Part shown: positions 46,882 to 55,754 of the stretch, one piece after another | How the letters are laid out: each line of letters starts with the position of its first letter | Numbering within the stretch: position 1 is the first letter of the stretch | Assembly: GCF_014489595.1 (NCBI RefSeq) | Contig: NZ_CP060790.1 | Location: forward strand, 4,092,001 to 4,156,000 | DNA: 64,000 nt | Reading direction: 5' to 3' | Source: Paenacidovorax monticola | GTDB lineage: Bacteria; Pseudomonadota; Gammaproteobacteria; Burkholderiales; Burkholderiaceae_C | Translations under genes and position numbers: made by a program | Notes under the pieces: generated by a model | Databases searched by the model: none | Told to the model about the DNA's origin: nothing | The model's input: the letters and a program-made list of their open reading frames with translations, nothing else

Positions 46882-47423
46882 GTCGCCTTATCGCTATTCC
46901 CTTCGTGGCGCTGAGCGCCATGCTGCTTGTGGCATGCGGGTCTTCGGGGGAGGATGAAATCCGGCAATGGATGGCTGAGCAGAGAGCCACCACGAAGCCT
47001 CGCGTGACTCCCTTGACAGAGCCGAAGGAGTTTCAGCCTCAGGGGTATTCGGCAGATACTGTTCTGGATCCTTTCAGTTCCGCAAAGCTGACTCAGGCGC
47101 TGCGGAGGGATTCCGCGCAGATCGCATCGAATGCGGCCTTGATTGCACCTGAAATGGCTCGGCGTAAGGAGCCCCTCGAGGCGTTCCCGTTGGATTCCAT
47201 GTCCATGGTCGGTAGCCTGAACAAAGTGGGCGTGCCGACGGCTTTGCTGAGAGTGGACAATCTTCTTTATCAGGTAAAGGTGGGGAATTACCTTGGGCAG
47301 AATTATGGGAAGATTGTGAAGATTACCGAAACTGCCATTCAGTTGCGTGAAATTGTGCAGGATTCGACCGGGGACTGGATAGAGCGTATTGCGACGCTTG
47401 ACCTGCAAGAGGGGAAAAAATGA
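46878..47423 (+). CDS. pilP: Type IV pilus lipoprotein PilP
   Basis: Inner-membrane lipoprotein linking PilNO to the PilQ secretin. 181 residues with a lipobox (LLVACGSSGEDEIRQW), a flexible Pro-rich part and a C-terminal beta domain (MVGSLNKVGVPTALLRVD; VKVGNYLGQNYGKIVKITE). Its end overlaps the pilQ start. Confidence 0.94.
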   Translation: MSRLIAIPFVALSAMLLVACGSSGEDEIRQWMAEQRATTKPRVTPLTEPKEFQPQGYSADTVLDPFSSAKLTQALRRDSAQIASNAALIAPEMARRKEPLEAFPLDSMSMVGSLNKVGVPTALLRVDNLLYQVKVGNYLGQNYGKIVKITETAIQLREIVQDSTGDWIERIATLDLQEGKK

Positions 47424-49555
47424 TGAATAGAAATAGCCGGCCATTTAAGCGTTGCGTGGTGGCGTTGGGGGTGGTTGTCGCGAGCCTTTCTCCTGTTTTT
47501 GCGTTCGCGCAGAATGCCATTGAGGCCGTAACGGGCTCTCTGCAGGGTGGGGGAGAAGTGCTGAGGGTCGAACTCTCGAAGCCTCTGGTGGCTGTACCCG
47601 CAGGGTTCGCCATCCAGGCACCGGCTCGCATTGCTTTGGATCTGCCTGGTGCCACCAATGCCTTGGGGCGCTCTTTGGTGGAGGTGAACCAGGGCAACCT
47701 GAAGTCCGTGAACGTGGTGGAGGCCGGTGAGCGTTCCAGACTGGTGCTGAACCTCAAGCAACCAACGTCCTACAAGGCGGAAGTACAGGGGCGCCTTCTT
47801 TTGATCATGCTGGATCCGGTGGCTTCCGCCTCGGCTGCGGCACAATCGGCAGCCCCTCTTTTTGCCGAGAATGCCAACAGCGAAACGCTGGCATTGCGCG
47901 ATGTGGATTTCCGGCGCGGGCCTGATGGTGCGGGTCGCATTGTGGTCAGCCTGGCCAACAGCCAGGTGGGTGTTGACTTGCGCCCGCAAGGCAAGGGGCT
48001 GGTTGTCGATTTCTTACGTACCTCCCTGCCCGAGGGGCTGAGAAGAAAGCTCGATGTGGCGGATTTTGGTACACCAGTCCAGACGGTGACCACTTCCCAG
48101 CAGGGAGAACGTGTCCGCATGCACATCGACGCTGTGGGCGAATGGGAGCATAACGCTTACCAGAGCGACAGCCAGTTTGTCGTGGAAGTGCGGCAGAAAA
48201 AAATCGATCTGAACAAGCTAACGCAAGGGCCTGGTTTCAGTGGCGAGAAGCTCTCATTGAATTTCCAGAATATTGAAGTTCGTTCGCTGTTGCAAGTGAT
48301 TGCTGATTTCACGAATTTCAATATTGTCACCTCTGATACTGTCACAGGGTCTTTGACGCTGCGGCTCAAAGATGTGCCTTGGGATCAAGCACTACAGATT
48401 GTGATGGATGCCAAGGGACTTGGCATGCGCAAGTCTGGGACTGTGCTCTGGATTGCTCCGAAAGATGAAATTGATGCCAGGACCAAGAAAGATTATGAGG
48501 CGGCTCTGGCAATTCAGAAGCTTGAACCTCTGAAAACACAGGCATATCAATTGAATTACGCTAAGGCGGCGGATATGGTGACGCAGCTGACCACCTCCAG
48601 TGGAAGTGGTGGTGGATCTGCTACACGTTTTTTGTCTGAGCGAGGTTCTGCGATCTCTGAGCCACGTACTAATCAGCTTTTTGTAACGGACACACCAACG
48701 AAACTGGAAGAGGTGAAGCAATTGTTGGCGTCACTGGATGTTCCTGTTCGGCAGGTACTGATTGAAGCGCGTATTGTTGAAGCGCGTGACACCTTTGGGC
48801 GCTCACTGGGCGTTCGGCTGGGGGCCGCAGATTTGCGTGCCAATCGAGGAGGGGATGGCGGATATGGTATCGGTGGTAATAATCGAGTGGCTTTTGGTAC
48901 CAGTTATGGTAATGCCGTAGCATCTAGTGGTGCTGGCGGGACGACAAATGCCCAAGGGAACTTTGTCAACTTGCCTGCGGGGCTCTCTAATACTCCGAGT
49001 TTCGGTAATTTTGCACTATCCATTTTTAATTCGGCGGCCAATCGATTCTTGACGCTGGAGTTGTCGGCTATGGAGGCTGATGGAAAAGGTCGTGTGGTTT
49101 CTAGTCCGCGACTGATTACTGCGGATCAGACGAAGGCGGTGATTGAGCAAGGTACAGAGTATCCATATGCAGTTACGGCCCCGAACGGAGCTACGACCAT
49201 TGCCTTCAAAAAAGCAGTGCTCAAGCTGGAGGTTACGCCGCAGATTACGCCCGAGGGTAATATTATCTTGGATCTGGATGTAAACAAGGATAGTCGTGGG
49301 GAAACCACGGTCCAGGGGGTGGCAATTGATACCAAGCACATCAAGACACAGGTGCTGGTTGAAAATGGTGGTACGGTAGTGATTGGTGGAATTTTTGAGA
49401 TGGAGGAAACCAATCAGGAGAATAAAATCCCCTTTCTTGGTGATGTGCCTGTAATGGGTAATCTGTTTAAGAATAGAACCAAGGAATCCAGCAAGCGGGA
49501 AATGTTGGTTTTTATAACGCCAAAAATGATTGCGGATCGCAGTGCAATGCGTTGA
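47420..49555 (+). CDS. pilQ: Type IV pilus secretin PilQ
   Basis: The outer-membrane pore for the pilus. 711 residues: signal peptide, two AMIN domains that bind peptidoglycan (start near GGGEVLRVELSKPL; the second near RRGPDGAGRIVVSL), an STN/N0 domain (LSLNFQNIEVRSLLQVIADF), a secretin N1 domain and the secretin core (VPVRQVLIEARIVEARDTF through FLGDVPVMGNLFKNRT). The latter half of the gene uses noticeably more A/T-ending codons than most of the window. Confidence 0.95.
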   Translation: MMNRNSRPFKRCVVALGVVVASLSPVFAFAQNAIEAVTGSLQGGGEVLRVELSKPLVAVPAGFAIQAPARIALDLPGATNALGRSLVEVNQGNLKSVNVVEAGERSRLVLNLKQPTSYKAEVQGRLLLIMLDPVASASAAAQSAAPLFAENANSETLALRDVDFRRGPDGAGRIVVSLANSQVGVDLRPQGKGLVVDFLRTSLPEGLRRKLDVADFGTPVQTVTTSQQGERVRMHIDAVGEWEHNAYQSDSQFVVEVRQKKIDLNKLTQGPGFSGEKLSLNFQNIEVRSLLQVIADFTNFNIVTSDTVTGSLTLRLKDVPWDQALQIVMDAKGLGMRKSGTVLWIAPKDEIDARTKKDYEAALAIQKLEPLKTQAYQLNYAKAADMVTQLTTSSGSGGGSATRFLSERGSAISEPRTNQLFVTDTPTKLEEVKQLLASLDVPVRQVLIEARIVEARDTFGRSLGVRLGAADLRANRGGDGGYGIGGNNRVAFGTSYGNAVASSGAGGTTNAQGNFVNLPAGLSNTPSFGNFALSIFNSAANRFLTLELSAMEADGKGRVVSSPRLITADQTKAVIEQGTEYPYAVTAPNGATTIAFKKAVLKLEVTPQITPEGNIILDLDVNKDSRGETTVQGVAIDTKHIKTQVLVENGGTVVIGGIFEMEETNQENKIPFLGDVPVMGNLFKNRTKESSKREMLVFITPKMIADRSAMR

Positions 49556-49576
49556 GTTTTTAACTGGAATGATGAA

Positions 49577-51142
49577 ATGAAAAGACTAGCAAAAATTCTG
49601 GTGCCGACATGCATGTCGGTGCTGCTGGCTGCATGTGGTGGTGGTGGGGGCAGTCCTGGAACCACTCAGGAAAGCTATAGCATCACTCTTCGGGCGGAAA
49701 AAACCCAATTGCCGCTCAACATTCAGAATGTGCGTGCTGGTCAAGGAGCTTATGCTCCCTTCACGACGACGCTGTATGTTGAGGCGCGCAAAGGTAGCCT
49801 GCCTATCCCGGGGGGGGATGATATTTTTGGGTGCAACGTTGCTGGCGGATTGAGCTCGGGTGCACTGTATTATTTGGATGGCAAGTCAGAGCACGAGGTA
49901 GAAGTTGATGATGGAAATGGCGGGAAGATCAAAGTGCCTGGTGCCTACCGTAGCATTACGCTGGGCTCCAATTCCGGTGGAAATTCTTTCCATTTCCATG
50001 CGGCAGATCAGGCTGGCACGGCGCGTATTACTTGCTCGGTGACGGATCCGCGCGATAGCCGGATTTACAGTGCCAGTGTGGATATTGTAGTGGGCGGTGC
50101 TACCCAGAAGGCGGCCAGCGTGAGGGCGATTACGCAGGCGCCTGGGTATCTTGGATCGCGGGATAATTTGGCTGGATTGCGCAACAGCGTGGCCATGCAG
50201 GCGTTCGTTATGGATGATGCCAATCAGCCTGTACCTAATTCGGGTGCGCCCAATCTGCAGGTCAGCATTCGCTCTTCCTTGGGGGCGGCCTCGGGCGCAC
50301 GCTTGGTTGCTGGAAGCCAGTCTGGCAGCGTATTGCAATTAAGTACGTCGGGTGGTGTGGGGCTGTTCTCGCTGTCCAGTGGGGTGGAAACCGGCCCCAT
50401 CGTGCTGGAATTCACGACGGATCGGTATGACAATAACGTGGCCAACGGTATCCAGGACCCTGTTTCTGCCCTGGATCAAGTGTATGTGGTCAGCGAGGTC
50501 GCTACTTCGCCATTGAGTTTGACTCAGGCCGATTTGGGAGAGCTGACGAATGGGTTGCCATTCACGTATGCGCTGGAGGCGAAGGGTGGTGTGGCTCCTT
50601 ATACCTGGACGGTCACTGGTTTGCCGGCAGGGCTCGTTGCAAGCAGTTCGGGGATTATCAGTGGTACGCCGAAGGCGCCGCAGGGCACCTACACTCTGCG
50701 GGTCACCGTGGTAGATGCAGCGGGCGCCAAGGTGACGACCAATATGACCCTGAAGCTGGTGGGCGAACACTTGCCGCTCAATCCCGAAGACTTCACCGTG
50801 AACGGCTGCAGCGGCGGCGTCAATGTGCCTTGCCCGCTGCCCAATGCCACCGTCGGCGAGCTGTATGTGTACGCATTCTCTGCGTCGGTGAGCGGAGTGA
50901 CCTGGGAGTTCTCGGGCTTGCCTGACTGGCTGAAGGGCGGTACGACCGGTAGCGGCTCCACCAGCACGAACGGCTTCATCAGCGGAACGCCGAAGCGGCC
51001 GGACATGACTGCCACGCCACCGGATCTGGGTAACTGCGGCACGCACAAGTTCCTGGTGACGGCCAAGCGCGGTGTCATGTCGGTCACGCGCCAGGTGTCG
51101 ATCACAGTCACCGGGGGGATGGCTCCCAACGTCTGCCCCTGA
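49577..51142 (+). CDS. Ig-like domain lipoprotein inserted between pilQ and aroK
   Basis: A 521-residue outer-membrane-type lipoprotein of unknown function. The lipobox LLAACGGGGGS is followed by a Gly linker. The N-terminal ~300 residues are beta-rich (FHFHAADQAGTARITCSVTD looks Ig-like). Two putative-Ig (He_PIG-like) repeats follow: TYALEAKGGVAPYTWTVTGL with GIISGTPKAPQGTY, and a second around VTWEFSGLPDWLKGG with GFISGTPKRPD. Only 21 bp separate it from pilQ, so it is probably in the pilus operon. It may help pilus function or adhesion. The gene shares the lower G+C codon use of pilQ in its first half. Confidence 0.8.
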   Translation: MKRLAKILVPTCMSVLLAACGGGGGSPGTTQESYSITLRAEKTQLPLNIQNVRAGQGAYAPFTTTLYVEARKGSLPIPGGDDIFGCNVAGGLSSGALYYLDGKSEHEVEVDDGNGGKIKVPGAYRSITLGSNSGGNSFHFHAADQAGTARITCSVTDPRDSRIYSASVDIVVGGATQKAASVRAITQAPGYLGSRDNLAGLRNSVAMQAFVMDDANQPVPNSGAPNLQVSIRSSLGAASGARLVAGSQSGSVLQLSTSGGVGLFSLSSGVETGPIVLEFTTDRYDNNVANGIQDPVSALDQVYVVSEVATSPLSLTQADLGELTNGLPFTYALEAKGGVAPYTWTVTGLPAGLVASSSGIISGTPKAPQGTYTLRVTVVDAAGAKVTTNMTLKLVGEHLPLNPEDFTVNGCSGGVNVPCPLPNATVGELYVYAFSASVSGVTWEFSGLPDWLKGGTTGSGSTSTNGFISGTPKRPDMTATPPDLGNCGTHKFLVTAKRGVMSVTRQVSITVTGGMAPNVCP

Positions 51143-51227
51143 CGTCTGGTGCATGGCCTGGGGATCAAGGAGTGGTACCCAGGCCATGTGATAGCCTCCA
51201 AGGCCTTGATTTGTTTTGATTGAAACC

Positions 51228-51254
51228 ATCCCCAGCTTGTCTGGGGATTTTTTT
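51228..51254 (+). terminator. Hairpin with T-run directly before aroK
   Basis: ATCCCCAG pairs with CTGGGGAT around CTTGT, and seven T run right up to the aroK ATG. It looks like a rho-independent terminator for the pilus-lipoprotein unit. The same GGGGA in the 3' arm is also the only Shine-Dalgarno-like sequence for aroK, at the correct spacing, so the hairpin may control aroK translation too. Confidence 0.75.
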
Positions 51255-51812
51255 ATGATCGTTCTCGTCGGCATGCCCGGCTGCGGCAAGTCCACGATTG
51301 GCCGGTTGCTGGCCCGTAGGCTGCATGTGGATTTTGGCGATTCGGATCAGGTGATCGAGCAGCACCTGGGCTGCAGCATTCGCAGCTACTTTGATAGCCA
51401 TGGCGAAGCTGCCTTCAGGGACGTCGAAGAAGAAATCCTGGCGCAGCTGCTGCGCCAGGAGCAGGCGGCGGGGGTTCTGGCGACGGGCGGCGGGGCGGTT
51501 TTGCGCTCGGCCAACCGTGCCGCCATGCGGGCTGCGGCGCATGTGGTGTACCTCAAGGTCACACCCGAGGAGATCGTGCGGCGGGTCAAGAATGACACCA
51601 AGCGTCCCCTGCTGCAGGTTGCGAACCCGCTGCAGCGTCTGAGAACCCTGCTGGCAGAAAGGGATGCCCTCTATCGCGAGGTGGCCCATACGGTCGTGGA
51701 TGCGGGGCACGGCTCGGCGTCGACGGTGGTCAACCTGATTGCCATGCAGCTCGAGCAGGCACAATGGGCGGAGGGAGGTGCTGGCCATGGCTCCTCCGTC
51801 GACCCACAATGA
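51255..51812 (+). CDS. aroK: Shikimate kinase AroK
   Basis: Phosphorylates shikimate in the aromatic amino-acid pathway. 185 residues. The start gives [20 protein letters not shown] with the Walker A motif at once, as usual. Substrate residues are in [10 protein letters not shown], the Arg of the shikimate site in [20 protein letters not shown], and the lid [10 protein letters not shown] longer reading upstream would translate through the hairpin and is rejected. Four-base overlap with aroB. Confidence 0.94.
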   Translation: MIVLVGMPGCGKSTIGRLLARRLHVDFGDSDQVIEQHLGCSIRSYFDSHGEAAFRDVEEEILAQLLRQEQAAGVLATGGGAVLRSANRAAMRAAAHVVYLKVTPEEIVRRVKNDTKRPLLQVANPLQRLRTLLAERDALYREVAHTVVDAGHGSASTVVNLIAMQLEQAQWAEGGAGHGSSVDPQ

Positions 51813-52929
51813 ACCAGCAGTCCATGTCTTCCACCACAGAGCGTGTCCGTATCCACCTGGGCGAGCGAAGCTACGAGATCGTCATCGGAGCGGGCTTGAT
51901 CGAGAACGCTTCCCTCTACGAGGCGCTGCCGTCCGCCAGTGCGGCCCTGGTCGTTTCCAACACCACGGTGGCCCCGTTGTATGTGCAGGGGCTGCGGTCT
52001 GCGCTGCAAGAGCGCTTTGCGCAAATCCACGAGGTGCGGCTTCCGGATGGTGAAGAGCACAAGAACTGGCAGACGCTGCAGACCATCTTCGATGCCTTGC
52101 TGTCCCACGGCTGCGACCGCAAGACGGTCGTGTTTGCGCTGGGCGGCGGCGTCGTCGGTGATATGACCGGGTTTGCCGCGGCGAGCTACATGCGGGGCGT
52201 GCCCTTCGTGCAGGTACCCACCACCTTGCTCGCGCAGGTCGATTCGTCGGTGGGGGGCAAGACAGCCATCAACCACCCTTTGGGCAAGAACATGATCGGG
52301 GCGTTCTACCAGCCGCAACTGGTGGTGTGCGATCTGGCCGTGCTCGACACCCTGCCGCCGCGCGAATTCAGTGCCGGCCTGGCAGAGGTCATCAAGTACG
52401 GGCCCATCGCCGACATGGCCTTCTTCGATTGGCTGGAGCAGAACATCGATGCTCTGATGGCACGCGACCGTGCCGCGCTCGCGCATGCGGTGCGCCGCAG
52501 TTGTGAGATCAAGGCCTGGGTCGTGGGGCAGGACGAGCGTGAATCGGGCCTGCGTGCGGTCCTGAATTTCGGCCACACCTTTGGCCATGCTATCGAGGCC
52601 GGCATGGGCTACGGCGCCTGGCTGCATGGCGAGGGCGTGGGGCGGGCATGGTGATGGCGGCGGAACTGTCGCGGCGCCTGGGGCTGGTGGATGCGGACTT
52701 CGTGCAGCGGCTCGTGGCGTTGATCCAGCGCGCTGGCCTGCCCGTGCGCGGAGCCGTGCTGGATGCGGAGGACAACGCGGGCCGTTATCTGCAGCTCATG
52801 CGCATCGACAAGAAGGCCGAAGGGGGCGAGATCCGCTTCGTCGTCATCGACGGGCCGGGCAAGGCGGCGGTGCGTCCGGCACCCGATGCGCTGGTGCGCG
52901 AAGTGATCGACGCCTGCTGCGCACCGTGA
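51809..52929 (+). CDS. aroB: 3-dehydroquinate synthase AroB (one frameshift)
   Basis: Second step of the shikimate pathway, NAD- and zinc-dependent. About 373 residues after one base is restored in the G run 52639-52642. Blocks: [52 protein letters not shown] and the zinc-site [13 protein letters not shown]. The LHGEGV zinc motif ends exactly at the break, and [16 protein letters not shown] continues in the new frame. A real loss here would be expected to make the cell need aromatic amino acids, so a sequence error is much more likely. Confidence 0.9.
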
Positions 52930-52981
52930 TGCATAGCTGTTGGTGCCTATGGAACAAGCGCTTGACCCTGTTCTGAGCACC

Positions 52982-54151
52982 ATGCACGCCCCCTTGGCTC
53001 CCTATGCCTGCGATCCGGCGCGGTCGCGTGGGCGCCGCCATCCCGAGCCGCCCGCGCCCACGCGCACCGAGTACCAGCGCGACCGGGATCGCATCGTGCA
53101 CTCCACCGCGTTCCGCCGCCTGGTCTACAAGACCCAGGTGTTCCTCAACCATGAGGGGGATCTGTTCCGCACCCGCCTCACGCATTCGCTGGAGGTGGCG
53201 CAGCTGGGGCGCTCGATCGCGCGCTCTCTGCGGATCAATGAAGACCTGGTCGAGGCGATATCGCTGGCGCACGACCTGGGCCACACGCCGTTCGGCCATG
53301 CGGGTCAGGATGCATTGCACGATTGCATGGCCGGATATGGTGGCTTCGAGCACAACCTGCAGAGCCTGCGCGTGGTGGACCGGCTGGAAGAGCGCTACCC
53401 CGCGTTCAACGGGTTGAACCTCAGTTTCGAGACGCGCGAGGGTATTCTCAAGCACTGCTCGCAGGCCCATGCCCGCGAGCTGGAGGCGCAGGAGCCCGGT
53501 GGCGTGGGCCGGCGCTTCCTGCTACGCCAGCAGCCCAGCCTGGAGGCGCAGCTGTGCAATCTGGCCGACGAGATCGCCTACAACGCGCACGACATCGACG
53601 ATGGCGTGCGCTCGGGCTTGCTGACCCTGGATCAGCTGCGCGAGGTGCCGCTGTTCGATCGCTACCGTGCCGAGGCGCAGGCTGAGCACGCGCTGCTGCG
53701 CGAGGACGGCGCGCAGCGCCGGCTGCTGAACGAGGCCATCCGCCGCATGCTGAGCGCGCAGGTGTACGACGTGATCGATGCCACCCAGCAGGCGTTGGCG
53801 CAGGCATGTCCGACGGATGTGGAGGCCGTGCGCAGCGCGCCCGCGCTCGTGGGGTTCAGTGCGCCCATGCGGGTGCTGTCGCAGGAGCTCAAGCGCTTCC
53901 TATTCCGCAACCTGTACCGCCATCCCCAGGTGATGGAGACCACCGGCCGCGCCAAGCAGGTCGTGCGGGATCTGTTCGCGGCATATCTGGACGAGCCGGC
54001 CGAAATGAAACCCCGTTTTGCGGCCAGGGCGCAAGCGGCCGACGGCGTGGCTTCCCGTGCGCGTGTGGTGGCGGACTTCATCGCCGGCATGACGGACCGC
54101 TATGCGGGCCGCGAGCATGAGCGGCTCACGGGGCAGGGCCTGCTGGGCTGA
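52982..54151 (+). CDS. dgt: Deoxyguanosinetriphosphate triphosphohydrolase-like HD protein
   Basis: HD-superfamily dNTP triphosphohydrolase that hydrolyses dGTP to deoxyguanosine and triphosphate. 389 residues from this ATG. Metal-site motifs: RLTHSLEVAQLGRSIA, the HD pair in SLAHDLGHTPFGHAG, and NLADEIAYNAHDIDDG. An in-frame ATG 33 bp upstream (52949) lies within a sequence resembling a dispersed Comamonadaceae repeat. The start here gives the more typical MHAPLAPYACDPARSRGRR. Follows aroB closely. Confidence 0.9.
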   Translation: MHAPLAPYACDPARSRGRRHPEPPAPTRTEYQRDRDRIVHSTAFRRLVYKTQVFLNHEGDLFRTRLTHSLEVAQLGRSIARSLRINEDLVEAISLAHDLGHTPFGHAGQDALHDCMAGYGGFEHNLQSLRVVDRLEERYPAFNGLNLSFETREGILKHCSQAHARELEAQEPGGVGRRFLLRQQPSLEAQLCNLADEIAYNAHDIDDGVRSGLLTLDQLREVPLFDRYRAEAQAEHALLREDGAQRRLLNEAIRRMLSAQVYDVIDATQQALAQACPTDVEAVRSAPALVGFSAPMRVLSQELKRFLFRNLYRHPQVMETTGRAKQVVRDLFAAYLDEPAEMKPRFAARAQAADGVASRARVVADFIAGMTDRYAGREHERLTGQGLLG

Positions 54152-54224
54152 CGCAAAGCCGAGAAGGGCCGCGCGGGGGAGGGGCGCCGGTAAAATCCTC
54201 CCTTTGATCCAGTACCGGCGCACC

Positions 54225-54821
54225 ATGTCTTCCTCTCCTGTCTTTCCTCCTGATGCCGTGATCGCGGACACCGTGCGCTGGCTGGAGCGTGCCGTCATCG
54301 GACTCAACCTGTGCCCTTTCGCCAAAGGGGTGCATACCAAGGGCCAGATCCACTACGTGGTGAGCGAGGCCACCGATGCACGGGGCCTGCTCGAAGACCT
54401 GCAGCGCGAGCTGGAGGCGCTGGCCGAGATTTCGGCCGAGAAGCGGGACACGACCTTGCTCATGGCGCCGCAATGCCTGGAAGACTTCCTGGATTTCAAC
54501 GATTTCCTGGAACTGGCCGATGAACTGATCGATGCCATGGATCTGGGAGGCATCCTGCAGGTGGCCTCTTTCCATCCACAGTTCCAGTTCGACGGCACCG
54601 AGGTGGACGACGTCACCAACTGCACCAACCGCGCTCCCTATCCCACGCTGCACCTGCTGCGTGAAGACAGCATCGACCGCGCGGTGGAGGTCTTTCCGGA
54701 GGCCGAATCCATCTACGAGCGCAACATGCAGGTGCTGGAGGAGCTGGGCGCCGAGGGCTGGGCCAAGCTGGATGTCGGCCCCCGTTGCCCCATCGCGTTC
54801 GCGCAGGGGCAGGCTTCGTGA
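54225..54821 (+). CDS. DUF1415 family protein
   Basis: A 198-residue conserved protein of unknown function, found widely in beta- and gammaproteobacteria. It has the family-typical block GLNLCPFAKGVHTKGQIHY with a conserved Cys-Pro-Phe, then LEDFLDFNDFLELADELID, ASFHPQFQFDG and APYPTLHLLRED. No membrane segment or signal peptide is seen. Its stop overlaps the GTG of the methyltransferase gene, suggesting joint expression. Confidence 0.88.
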   Translation: MSSSPVFPPDAVIADTVRWLERAVIGLNLCPFAKGVHTKGQIHYVVSEATDARGLLEDLQRELEALAEISAEKRDTTLLMAPQCLEDFLDFNDFLELADELIDAMDLGGILQVASFHPQFQFDGTEVDDVTNCTNRAPYPTLHLLREDSIDRAVEVFPEAESIYERNMQVLEELGAEGWAKLDVGPRCPIAFAQGQAS

Positions 54822-55684
54822 AGCAAGGCAAGTCCGTGCCCTCGGTTTCGGAGCAGCTGGACCTGCGTCCGGGCCAGTCGCTTGAACTGCTCCAGGAGCT
54901 GCACATCCTCACGCGCGAAGGGCGCATCAACCAGGATTCGCGGCGCAAGCTCAAACAGGTCTACCACCTGTTCCAATTCATCGAGCCGCTGCTGCAGGAG
55001 CTGTCCCGGGACGGGCATGCGCCCACGCTGGCCGACCATGGCGCCGGCAAGTCCTATCTGGGCTTCATCCTTTACGACCTGTTCTTCAAGGCCCTGGGCC
55101 GGGGGCAGATCTACGGCATCGAGTGGCGTGCCGAACTGGTCGACAAGTCCCGCGCACTGGCGGCTCGGCTGGGCTTCGATCGCATGGCGTTCCTGAACCT
55201 GTCCGTGGCGGCCTCCGCCGAAGCGGTCGAACTGCCGGCCCAGATCGACGTGGTGACGGCCCTGCACGCATGCGATACGGCCACCGACGACGCGATTGCC
55301 TTCGGGCTGCAGAAGCGGGCCCGGGCCCTGGTGCTCGTGCCCTGCTGCCAGGCCGAGGTGGCGGCTTGCCTGCGCCAGGGCAAGGCGCTGCAGCTGGCGC
55401 GCACGCCGCTGGCGGAGTTGTGGCGCCATCCGCTGCACACCCGCGAATTGGGCAGCCAGATCACCAATGTGCTGCGTTGCCTGCACCTGGAGGCCAGCGG
55501 CTACCAGGTCACGGTGACCGAACTCGTCGGCTGGGAGCACAGCATGAAGAACGAGCTCATCATCGCGCGCTACACGGGGCAGAAGAAGCGCAGCGCCGCC
55601 GAGCGGCTGCGCGCCATCCTGGCCGAATTCGGGCTGGAGCAAGCACTGGCCCCGCGCTTCGGGCTGGAGTTCGTGCCGGACTAG
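54818..55684 (+). CDS. SAM-dependent methyltransferase (Methyltransf_32-like)
   Basis: A 288-residue class I methyltransferase-fold protein. The AdoMet motif I region is ADHGAGKSYLGFILYDLFFK, followed by IYGIEWRAELVDKSRALA, then VVTALHACDTATDDAIAFGL and LVLVPCCQAEVA. The HACD and PCC motifs resemble the GSTCD/Trm13-related methyltransferase group, so an RNA substrate is possible but unproven. GTG start inside the stop of the DUF1415 gene. Confidence 0.8.
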   Translation: MKQGKSVPSVSEQLDLRPGQSLELLQELHILTREGRINQDSRRKLKQVYHLFQFIEPLLQELSRDGHAPTLADHGAGKSYLGFILYDLFFKALGRGQIYGIEWRAELVDKSRALAARLGFDRMAFLNLSVAASAEAVELPAQIDVVTALHACDTATDDAIAFGLQKRARALVLVPCCQAEVAACLRQGKALQLARTPLAELWRHPLHTRELGSQITNVLRCLHLEASGYQVTVTELVGWEHSMKNELIIARYTGQKKRSAAERLRAILAEFGLEQALAPRFGLEFVPD

Positions 55685-55754
55685 TACGGTGCACGGCGGG
55701 CCGCCATGGGCGATCCGCCATTACCATGGCTGCTGCTTCGTCCCCGCGCATGCC

